Assembly: GCF_003856495.1 (NCBI RefSeq)
Contig: NZ_CP034118.1
Span: 2,392,182-2,456,181 of the forward strand
DNA from: Staphylospora marina
GTDB lineage: Bacteria > Bacillota > Bacilli > Thermoactinomycetales > Thermoactinomycetaceae
DNA: 64,000 bases
Direction: 5' to 3'
A model generated the notes under the pieces. That model saw only the letters and a list, made by a program, of their open reading frames with translations. It had not been told where the DNA came from and ran no database searches. Both the position numbers and the translations under genes were made by a program. This document shows, in pieces, positions 1 to 7,206 of the stretch; positions within the stretch are counted from its first letter, which is position 1, and each line of letters starts with the position of its first letter.

Positions 1-390
1 TGTTCCCGGCACCAAACGGGTGACGCGGAACCGGCCGTCCCGCCGTTTTTGTCCGTACAGGAACAGCGGTGCGGGAAAGAGCGTCTCACCCTTCCATTCG
101 AGAAAGGGGCCGGTGAGGCGAAGGGAACCGGTGTGATCCCAGCCGGCGGGAATGTCCGGATGAGCGGACGGATCGGAGGGTCCGCCCAGCCATTCCGGCC
201 AGCTGTCGGGTCGTTCCGGGTCCCAGCCTGCTTCCCGGGCCAGTGCGAAACGAACGGCCCCGAGCAGCGAGGAGGCGAACGGGGGAAAATGCGTGTCCGG
301 TGCCAGACCCCCGCTTTCCCCGGCGCTGAAGCGGGCGGGATCGCGGAAAAAGAGAGTGTCCAGTGGATCCCAGGACCACCATGTCGTCAT
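1..390 (-). CDS. cmr3: Cmr3, type III-B effector subunit (partial, C-terminus outside window)
   Basis: The frame begins MTTWWSWDPLDTLFFRD and continues with a GE-S-G-G segment and LAPDTHFPPF. This is the N-terminal signature of Cmr3, a Cas5-like RAMP that caps the crRNA 5' handle in the Cmr complex. Only about 130 codons are inside the window and the frame is open to the edge. The ATG at 388-390 overlaps the TGA of cmr2 (ATGA), so translation is probably coupled. Gene order cmr1-cmr2-cmr3 on one strand supports the call; the remaining cmr genes should lie to the left. Confidence 0.88.
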   Translation of the reverse strand, partial: MTTWWSWDPLDTLFFRDPARFSAGESGGLAPDTHFPPFASSLLGAVRFALAREAGWDPERPDSWPEWLGGPSDPSAHPDIPAGWDHTGSLRLTGPFLEWKGETLFPAPLFLYGQKRRDGRFRVTRLVPGT

Positions 391-2249
391 GAGGTTTTCA
401 CTCCTTTTGCCGGACGGAAAAACCGGATGAGTTGGGCGGCGCTGTCATCCAGCGGTCCTTCGGCCAACCGGACCCGGTCATCTTCCCGCCAGGAGCGGAA
501 GCTGACGCGGAACAAATCTTCCAGCAGTTCTTCCGTTTGCGGGTTCCGCTGGCCGGTGATGCGATAATGATCTTCACGGATGAGCCGCTTCAGCATGTAG
601 CGGTGCTGATCGTCGTCGTCGAGAAACTGCGGAAACCGTTTGTACGCGGTTTGCAGTTTGTCCAGAAACCGGTTGGACAACAGACGGTCCGGTGCGTTCA
701 GCAGGCGGATCAGGCTGTCCACGGCCGACGGTTGTCCGTCCGTTCCTTCCCAGGGAGCCGACCAGATCAGTTCCGCTCCCGTCCGTTTCCAGATCCCGAT
801 GGCCAGACTGTCTCTTCCCGTGGTTTCCTTCGCCTGAACATCCAGCATGTCACGGGTGAACTCCAGCACGCTTTGCAGCGGGGACGAGCAGTAACCGAAC
901 ACGACGGCGGTGGAGCAGGTGGCCTTGATCCGGTCGCCGGCCGTTTCCCGGAAAGCGTTCATGTAGTCCTCCCGCAGCAAGCGTGCCGCCCGGAGGGCTT
1001 GATCCATGGGGAAGATGGCCATGACGTCATCGCCGCCGGCGTAAATGACGATCCCTTGGTGACCATTGATGGTCGTGAGGATGCGTTCGGAGAATTCGTT
1101 CAGCGCCTGGCTGATCAACCGGCCGTTTTCCGGACTGGCCTGCAGATGCCGTCCCAACCGGTCGCCATCCATCATGAGGAGGGCGTAGTAAGGAATCGGA
1201 TCTTCGCCGACCGCCTTTCTGAGGCGCTCATAGGCATCCCGGAGCGAAGCGCCGTCCATGGACGAATCATCCCATACCCGCTGAAGCAGGTGAGGGATCA
1301 CCCAGCTTCCGTCCAGTTTGTAAAATTTCTCGATTCTTGGATCCGGTTTTTTCCCGTCCGGTGAAAGGATGTGGGAAGGAGGAGTGATCAGGACATCGTC
1401 CGGAACGGTGCGGGCATACTCCCTCACGGCGTGCGAGGCTTTTATCTTCGCCTTTTCCATCCACGACAGCGCCGCCATGTAGTTGAAGGAGGGAATGCCC
1501 ACCGCCTCGGAGGGAAACTTCCAACCGATCGCTTCCTCGGCCACGTAGGGAAGCAGCCGTTTGATCAGGGCGATGGCCGAGAGTCGTTCGTCATCCGCCA
1601 GATCATTGGACCTGAGGCTGTCGTCAATCATCTTCCAGAATGCACGGTCGTTGCAGCCGGACACCTCTTCCAACCGATTCATCACCGTGCATTTCTCTCC
1701 GCCTTCCACCGGTGGCAGATGATGGCGCCAGTTTTTTCGGCGATCGATGGCGTTGTCCGCTTCATCCACCACCCAGAAAGTCTCCCAGTACCCGTTCACC
1801 TGCCGCTTCCAGATCGCCTGTGTTCGCTCGTCGTCCCAGCGTCTGAGGTTTTCCGGGTCTGACTGCTTTTTCTGAATCTCGTTCCGAATGTACCTGTTCA
1901 CCGCGTCGGCGATTCGCTTCCACGCCGCGTCCACTGCCTCGCAACATCCGCGGGGATCGAAGTCTTTCGGCACTTCTGCCTTGAACCGGTTGGGCAACGT
2001 GCCAAGCCCCGGACCGAACCTCGGTTTCCGGTCCGGAGGCTGGAGAATGGCGCCCAGCAGGGAATCGGGCTTGTCGAGATTCACGAAAGGAAACACGATT
2101 CGGCCGCCGCTATGGATCACGTGGGCCATCGCGTGTCCGGTCAGATAGGAAACAAGAAACGAACTGACCAACAGATCACGCGTTCGACGTGAACGGGCCA
2201 CGAAATCCTGGACGGGTCCCAGCATGAAATGAACGGTTTTCACGCTCAT
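387..2249 (-). CDS. cmr2: Cmr2/Cas10, cyclic oligoadenylate synthase subunit of type III-B complex
   Basis: The 620-residue protein opens with the Cmr2 N-terminal pattern GPVQDFVARSRRTRDL followed by SSFLVSYLTG. It has two palm signatures: MDGDRLGRHL near residue 360, and IVIYAGGDDVMAIFP with the catalytic GGDD near residues 405-408. The GGDD motif makes cyclic oligoadenylates in this family. No N-terminal HD nuclease motif precedes the conserved start, so the single-strand DNase activity of some Cas10 proteins is probably absent. I chose the ATG at 2249 because it overlaps the cmr1 stop as ATGA and has GGGG six bases upstream; an in-frame ATG at 2255 is less well placed. Confidence 0.93.
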   Translation of the reverse strand: MSVKTVHFMLGPVQDFVARSRRTRDLLVSSFLVSYLTGHAMAHVIHSGGRIVFPFVNLDKPDSLLGAILQPPDRKPRFGPGLGTLPNRFKAEVPKDFDPRGCCEAVDAAWKRIADAVNRYIRNEIQKKQSDPENLRRWDDERTQAIWKRQVNGYWETFWVVDEADNAIDRRKNWRHHLPPVEGGEKCTVMNRLEEVSGCNDRAFWKMIDDSLRSNDLADDERLSAIALIKRLLPYVAEEAIGWKFPSEAVGIPSFNYMAALSWMEKAKIKASHAVREYARTVPDDVLITPPSHILSPDGKKPDPRIEKFYKLDGSWVIPHLLQRVWDDSSMDGASLRDAYERLRKAVGEDPIPYYALLMMDGDRLGRHLQASPENGRLISQALNEFSERILTTINGHQGIVIYAGGDDVMAIFPMDQALRAARLLREDYMNAFRETAGDRIKATCSTAVVFGYCSSPLQSVLEFTRDMLDVQAKETTGRDSLAIGIWKRTGAELIWSAPWEGTDGQPSAVDSLIRLLNAPDRLLSNRFLDKLQTAYKRFPQFLDDDDQHRYMLKRLIREDHYRITGQRNPQTEELLEDLFRVSFRSWREDDRVRLAEGPLDDSAAQLIRFFRPAKGVKTS

Positions 2250-3385
2250 TCCCATCCCCTTCTCAAAAACTTTCTGAATGCAAGTTCTCCGGTGAAGCTT
2301 TTCAAGGCTTGTTGAAGATGATCTTCATTCCAATCACGCCACCAGACTTTCCGGTTTCCCTCTTTGGATGCCAATTTCGGAAACGGCACGGATTGGATGG
2401 TGAATTGGGGAACGTATCCCTCAGCCGTGCGGGCGATGCGCAGCCGAACCGGGGACGGCATCCGTCCTTCTCTCCAGGGCTGTTCATATTTCTCCTCATC
2501 CACGGCAATAATCTGTTTGCCTTTGACTCGGGCAGGAAGTCCGAACAAAATGCGGTGTTCAGGGTAATGTTGATAAAAACGGTTCATCAGGTCATGGGCA
2601 TCCCGAAGTGCTTCAAAACAGTCGGAGTGGGGAGTCGGTCCCAACCAGACACTGGTGTTTCGGTCCAGGCGGGTATGTTTGCCGGGGGGAAACGGGGTGT
2701 CGGTCGCATGCAGCCAGCTTCGGATCATTTTGGCCCCATCGCAGAACCGATTCAACCACATTTCAGGTGTTTCTGCTCCGTCCGGCAGCGGCAAGGCTTC
2801 TTTCAAGCGAGCTGCTTCCGGGGCATGTTCCACCTTCCATGATTCCAGCGTAATCGAGCCCAATCCCCGACGGGTCCTCGTTCCGAGGCCGCCCACATGG
2901 GCCAGCAGCCAGACGGACGCCAATAATCCGGGCCAATCCTGGGGATCTTCCCGGTGGCGGTGTCGCATGGCGAATTGAAGCTCAAAGGACTGGTCCTCTT
3001 TCAGGTAATTCCGCTTGCTCAGGGAATGGGTGAAATGATGGAGCGAGGCCAACGTCGAATTGAAGGCCGAATGCTCCAAATGGGTGAGCAGGCGAATGAT
3101 CACCCGGGACTGCCCTGTATGTGAACCGGCTCCTCCGAACAGCACCTCCTCCCGGGTGCCCTTGATTTTGTGGTTGTGGGTTGACCTTTTCCGGTCCAAT
3201 TCCAGCCAGTCGGCAAATCCCGGATGAACGGCCCGGTACCAGTGGCGCAAGCTTCCCTTGATGGAAGGGACCCGCAGCACGGATTGCTGCTGGTTTGCGT
3301 CTCCGAGGAACATCGGGGTCACGATCCGGAAGCGGACGTGCAAGTGAGGAATGTCGGGGGATGTGTCGATGCGGGTTTCGTCCAC
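2246..3385 (-). CDS. cmr1: Cmr1, type III-B RAMP protein
   Basis: The 379-residue protein contains VTPMFLGDANQ near residue 23, then LRVPSIKGSLRHWYRA and EEVLFGG. This is the characteristic Cmr1 layout of a RAMP fold with a G-rich loop. Cmr1 sits at the 3' end of the crRNA in the Cmr complex. The start is a GTG with GGAGGG six bases upstream. It is first in the leftward cmr operon and overlaps cmr2 by 4 bases. Confidence 0.92.
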   Translation of the reverse strand: MDETRIDTSPDIPHLHVRFRIVTPMFLGDANQQQSVLRVPSIKGSLRHWYRAVHPGFADWLELDRKRSTHNHKIKGTREEVLFGGAGSHTGQSRVIIRLLTHLEHSAFNSTLASLHHFTHSLSKRNYLKEDQSFELQFAMRHRHREDPQDWPGLLASVWLLAHVGGLGTRTRRGLGSITLESWKVEHAPEAARLKEALPLPDGAETPEMWLNRFCDGAKMIRSWLHATDTPFPPGKHTRLDRNTSVWLGPTPHSDCFEALRDAHDLMNRFYQHYPEHRILFGLPARVKGKQIIAVDEEKYEQPWREGRMPSPVRLRIARTAEGYVPQFTIQSVPFPKLASKEGNRKVWWRDWNEDHLQQALKSFTGELAFRKFLRRGWE

Positions 3386-3489
3386 TCCTTGCCCTCCTTC
3401 TTGAGAGAAAATATCGAAGGATCATATGAAGAAAATTGGATGAATATGATGCCTATTCCTTTCGGATGGTTTGTTTTCTAAACATTCAG

Positions 3490-3498
3490 ATTATAACA
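3490..3498 (-). promoter_or_regulatory. Candidate promoter of the cmr operon
   Basis: On the minus strand the sequence reads TGTTATAAT, an extended -10 element about 105 bases before the cmr1 GTG. No good -35 box is visible 16-18 bases further up. This is the only strong -10 match in the gap between cmr1 and the next gene. Confidence 0.45.
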
Positions 3499-3570
3499 AA
3501 CGCGCTTTTTCCTGGATTTTTATCCCATGTGTTCACGGACGCTCTTCGGCAACGGCCGGTGAAACGGACA

Positions 3571-3604
3571 AAAAAACCGCTTGCCGGCTAAGCAAGCGAT
3601 TTTT
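3571..3604 (-). terminator. Rho-independent terminator
   Basis: A 7-bp stem (CGCTTGC with GCAAGCG) has a 7-base loop. It is flanked by six A on the left and four T on the right, so on the minus strand it ends in a T run. It lies just after the small minus-strand gene ending at 3629. Confidence 0.75.
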
Positions 3605-3628
3605 CGTTCGTCCGCCTTTCAGTGCCTC

Positions 3629-4021
3629 TCAAAGCTTGTCCACCAAGGTCAGCATGAACTTCAGCGCGGGCTCCTCTTCGGCTTTGACGGCTTCCCGTGC
3701 CTCTGTTTCCCCGAGGCTTCCGGATCTTGCTGCAGCCTTGACCCGGATGAGTTCATCCATTTTTTCTTCAATCGCAGCCTTCAGGATCCACTTCATCTTT
3801 CGGGACAAACAGGGAACCCACTGTACAAGGGCGGTCATGACCTCATATTCGTTTTTGAATGTCAAAAGAGAGTCATCCTCGTCCGAAAATGAAATGATCC
3901 ATTCATTTTCTTCCGCATCATACCAAGCCACGCACTCGGTGCCGTTCACGGTTTCATACTCGACATAGTCGGCTTCCGGATGCGGAAAGATCAGGTGGCG
4001 TGGTCCGATTCGTTCCTTCAT
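3629..4021 (-). CDS. Hypothetical protein in the CRISPR-Cas neighbourhood
   Basis: I do not recognise this 130-residue protein. It is acidic in the first half (VEYETVNGTECVAWYDAEE, then a DEDDSLL segment) and helical and charged in the second half, with no membrane segment or signal peptide. The ATG at 4021 was chosen because AAAGGA lies ten bases upstream; the frame stays open upstream to 4132 without a better signal. It is followed by its own terminator and lies downstream of the membrane protein gene, so the two may be co-transcribed. A link to the type III system is positional only. Confidence 0.6.
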   Translation of the reverse strand: MKERIGPRHLIFPHPEADYVEYETVNGTECVAWYDAEENEWIISFSDEDDSLLTFKNEYEVMTALVQWVPCLSRKMKWILKAAIEEKMDELIRVKAAARSGSLGETEAREAVKAEEEPALKFMLTLVDKL

Positions 4022-4128
4022 CGAGGGTCGGTCCTTTCGCAGCGGGGTTCCGCTGTTTTCCAGTGCTTGCGCGAAACCGCTCCCCGCCCGGACGCGGCCG
4101 GAACACCGTCGGGGAATGGTCGTGCCCG

Positions 4129-5322
4129 TCATGCCGTTCGGGTTTCGTCCAACTCCATCTCTTCGGGAAGGAGATGTCTTCTCATCCAGATTGCCGGGTC
4201 CTGGATCCGTTCGAGGAGCTCCTGATCGAGTTCGAGGTCCGGGTTGGTGTGCATTCGTTCGAGCAGGGCTTCCAACTTGGTCGGAACGTCCGGATTGCGG
4301 AATTCGTGCAGGCGCTTTTCCATTTCGTAGATCCGTTTCTCCGCGCGGAAGAGGCTGCGGTTGCGGTCACGGACCGAATCGGGGTCTCCGTACCATTCGA
4401 TCAGGCTGAGCAACTGTTCTTCGTAACAGATGTACGGATCATGGTCGAGCAAATCCACCAGGGTGAGATGGGCTTCTTTGAGGGCTCCTTCGGTGAGATA
4501 CCAGCAAATCAGGAAGACATGGGCGCGCACGTGGCCGGGATGTTCTCTCAGGTGCTGCTTCATGATCTTGAAGGCTTCCCACTTTTCTTCATCCGTCTCG
4601 GCCTCGTAATATTGGAAGATGGCGTTGTAGTAATGAACGCCCCACAGCTCCCCGTACCGCTCCAGCACATCGAGCACATCCTGTTTTCTGGTCACCTTGA
4701 CCACCCGTTCGTGGTACGGGTCGATCAGGGCGTTTTCCAGCAGGATCTCGAGGGACTGCATGTACTCCTTGATCTGCTCATCCATCTCTTCCTTGTGTTC
4801 CTCCAGCTGTTCTTCCAGCTGTTCTTCCACTTCTTTCTCGATCAATTCGGGAAGTTTCATCGCTTGATAATACCCGTATACCGTAAAGCCGATCCCGCCG
4901 ATCGTCCCGATGAGGGCCAGCGTGGTCATGAGGTAGTTCATGTATTCATAGCGCAGTTCCATGTCGTCTTTTCCCGCTCCGCCCGGGTCGCCCCCCTGCG
5001 GTTCGGCATGAACCGCATCCCCGAACGTCCCCGGTCCCCACACCAGCGCGACGGTCAGAAACACCACGTAAATCAACACAATGACCAGCGTGAACCGGGA
5101 AGCTTTCGCCCGGAGCCGCTGTCTGACTTTCTTTTGAGTTGCCCCAACCACTTTGATCACCTGCCGCCAGTCTCTTAAGTCATGTCCATCCTTGGAATGT
5201 TGCTCCCGTGTTTCCGGTGGAATGTGAATCCTCGCAACGGGGTTTCCGGGGAACAACGCCGCCGGAAAAGCCGATTCCGTCTCCGATCCATCAAATCCAA
5301 TCATTTCATTCGTGCGCATCAT
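4129..5322 (-). CDS. Unrecognised two-TM coiled-coil membrane protein next to type III-B cas genes
   Basis: This 397-residue protein has a roughly 70-residue N-terminal region and a first hydrophobic helix (TLVIVLIYVVFLTVALVWG). A short Gly/Asp-rich loop follows, then a second helix (LMTTLALIGTIGGIGFTVYG). Next come a Glu/Lys-rich coiled coil (EKEVEEQLEEQLEEHKEEMD) and about 230 helical residues that look TPR-like. The ATG at 5322 has GGAGGA seven bases upstream; a TTG at 5385 in the same frame lacks one. It is divergent from the CARF gene and sits between it and cmr1. Membrane proteins are frequent type III accessories, so an accessory role is possible, but I see no recognised catalytic motif. 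Confidence 0.7.
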   Translation of the reverse strand: MMRTNEMIGFDGSETESAFPAALFPGNPVARIHIPPETREQHSKDGHDLRDWRQVIKVVGATQKKVRQRLRAKASRFTLVIVLIYVVFLTVALVWGPGTFGDAVHAEPQGGDPGGAGKDDMELRYEYMNYLMTTLALIGTIGGIGFTVYGYYQAMKLPELIEKEVEEQLEEQLEEHKEEMDEQIKEYMQSLEILLENALIDPYHERVVKVTRKQDVLDVLERYGELWGVHYYNAIFQYYEAETDEEKWEAFKIMKQHLREHPGHVRAHVFLICWYLTEGALKEAHLTLVDLLDHDPYICYEEQLLSLIEWYGDPDSVRDRNRSLFRAEKRIYEMEKRLHEFRNPDVPTKLEALLERMHTNPDLELDQELLERIQDPAIWMRRHLLPEEMELDETRTA

Positions 5323-5491
5323 CCGGATTTCCTCCGCCGGATGATGAACATTCCGAAACAAGAAGTACCGGAAGGATTTTTTCAACAGGCCCCGAAACCT
5401 ATTCTTTCGTATAAAATTAATTTAATCAATCGATTCATACAAAATCTCCAACCGCGAGTGGCGGCAACAATCGCTCAAGAGGTGAAACGGC

Positions 5492-6313
5492 GTGAAAGTG
5501 ATTTTTTCCACCGTGGGAACATCGATGGTGAAGGGGGAATGGCGGGAACGGTTCAACCGGCTGGAAGGCAAATCGCGGAAGGAGCGGGATGCAAACCGGA
5601 AGCTGTTTGACGAACTGGTGAACGAGATGGCGAAGGCGGCCGATGCCCCGAACTTCGATCCGATTGTCTTTTCGGCGGAGACACACAGCCTGCACCGAAT
5701 GAACGTGGCCCCGGAGGACGTGCTCTATTTCCTGGTGTCCGACACCTTGCAAGGCGAATTGTGCGGTGAAGCGCTGGTACGGATTTCACAGAAGCTGTGG
5801 AAAGCGAAAGCGGAAATACGTGTGCTGGAAGGATTGCAGGTGTCCGATCCCGAGTTGTTCCGCCGAAAAGGGGTCTACTCGCTGGTCCGGACGGTGAAGG
5901 AGCGCATCGATCATCACGGGCGCAAAAACACGAAGTTCATCCTGAACGCCACCGGCGGCTTCAAGGCCACGATTCCGTACATGACGATGGTCGGTCTGAT
6001 CGAGGGCATTCCGGTCCAATACATTTACGAAAGAGCGAGTGCGCTGATCGAGCTGCCGGCCGCGCCGCTTCGCTTCGACAAACCCGCGCTGGAAGAACTC
6101 CACCGGCTGATGGGCGGAGATCTTTCCCCGCTGCTCAAGGGCATGTCGGAGCAGGAGCTGTCCAAAAAGTTGCGCATGCCCCGCGATCTGGTCCGAAACC
6201 GCTTCAAGGAGATCCTTTCCTTCGAAGGCGGACGCGTGGTTCTGACGACGCTGGCGCAAATGTACCATGAACGGGATCACCGGCCGTCGTCCGGGCGGTT
6301 CCGTCTGAAATGA
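5492..6313 (+). CDS. CARF-domain protein, APE2256/Crn1-like (probable ring nuclease)
   Basis: The protein is 273 residues. Its N-terminus IFSTVGTS and the segment LNATGGFKATIPYMTMVG (from about residue 151) are hallmarks of the APE2256-type CARF family, which includes the Sulfolobus ring nucleases that cleave cyclic tetra-adenylate. Ser11 and Lys158 occupy the places of the Ser and Lys important in Crn1 enzymes. The last 60 residues contain a possible helix-turn-helix, so a regulator is the alternative. The GTG start has AGAGGTG seven bases upstream. It is divergent from the membrane protein and probably forms an operon with cas6. Confidence 0.82.
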   Translation: MKVIFSTVGTSMVKGEWRERFNRLEGKSRKERDANRKLFDELVNEMAKAADAPNFDPIVFSAETHSLHRMNVAPEDVLYFLVSDTLQGELCGEALVRISQKLWKAKAEIRVLEGLQVSDPELFRRKGVYSLVRTVKERIDHHGRKNTKFILNATGGFKATIPYMTMVGLIEGIPVQYIYERASALIELPAAPLRFDKPALEELHRLMGGDLSPLLKGMSEQELSKKLRMPRDLVRNRFKEILSFEGGRVVLTTLAQMYHERDHRPSSGRFRLK

Positions 6314-6382
6314 CGCCGATGTTCCGCCGCTCCGGGCGGAGCATCCCGCCTCGTGCGGGCATTCCCCGAAAGGACGGAGACC

Positions 6383-7156
6383 ATGCGCATCGAAGCCACC
6401 TTTGACTTACCGGGGACCATCCGTCTCCCTTATGACCTGAACTATCCCCTGATGAGCTGGATTTACCGCTGCCTCAGTCAGGCCGACCCTGCGTTGGGCT
6501 CCTTCATCCACTCGGAAGGGCTCCGGCTTCGCGGGCGATCGTACAAACCGTTCGTCTTCTCGCTTCCCCGCTTTACCCGTCGACACAATCTGCCGGGGGA
6601 AATGGAGGTGAGCGGCCGCCTCTCGCTGAAGATCGGATCCATCCGGACGGACGTGATCCGCTCGATTCATGCGGGAATCCGCAAGCAAGGGGCTCTGAAA
6701 CTGCGCGAACACGTGTTTCCGCTGGTGAATCTCCGGGTGGAAGAGCCGGTGCGGTTCACCGAACGCATGGCGTATCGCCCCCTCTCCCCGATCGTCGTGC
6801 CGGTGTCCGTCAACGGGAAGGTCCGCTTTTGCCACCCGCTGGAAAGCGATTTTTACGACTCCCTGCGACTGTCCGTGCGAAACTGGTATCACCTTCGCTG
6901 GAACGAACCGCTTCCGCCGGACGTCCCCGTTCGCATCCGGCTGATGCAGCCGGAGCGCTTCTCGCTGGAGCGGGCGGCCGTGCTGCTCACCGTGAAAGAG
7001 AAGAAGATCAAGGGCTATCAGGTGCCTCTGGAAGTGGAAGCCCCTCCCCGGGTCCAGCAGGTGATCCACGACTCCGGCCTGGGCAGCTACGGAAGCCAGG
7101 GATTCGGCATGGTGGACGTGTGGAGAGATCCGGGCGAAAAGCGTTCGCCGAAATGA
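6383..7156 (+). CDS. cas6: Cas6 CRISPR repeat endoribonuclease
   Basis: The 257-residue protein ends with the Cas6 glycine-rich loop (GLGSYGSQGFGMVDVW). It has an N-terminal ferredoxin-like region with FIHSEG, where His43 is a candidate catalytic residue. Cas6 cuts CRISPR transcripts within repeats, leaving an 8-nt handle. The repeats in this window end in ATTGAAAG on the transcribed strand, the classic handle. The ATG at 6383 has AAAGGA eight bases upstream. It lies 69 bases after the CARF gene on the same strand and before a strong hairpin. Confidence 0.9.
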   Translation: MRIEATFDLPGTIRLPYDLNYPLMSWIYRCLSQADPALGSFIHSEGLRLRGRSYKPFVFSLPRFTRRHNLPGEMEVSGRLSLKIGSIRTDVIRSIHAGIRKQGALKLREHVFPLVNLRVEEPVRFTERMAYRPLSPIVVPVSVNGKVRFCHPLESDFYDSLRLSVRNWYHLRWNEPLPPDVPVRIRLMQPERFSLERAAVLLTVKEKKIKGYQVPLEVEAPPRVQQVIHDSGLGSYGSQGFGMVDVWRDPGEKRSPK

Positions 7157-7193
7157 AACATCCCCCCGCATCCGAGATGCAGGGGGATGTTTC
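7155..7193. terminator. Bidirectional terminator between cas6 and the Sel1 gene
   Basis: A long perfect stem (GAAACATCCCCC with its complement) has GC-rich inner bases and T-rich flanks on the plus strand. It lies directly at the cas6 stop and 14 bases from the stop of the convergent Sel1 gene. Confidence 0.8.
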
Positions 7194-7206
7194 GGTTTTG
7201 ATCCGC

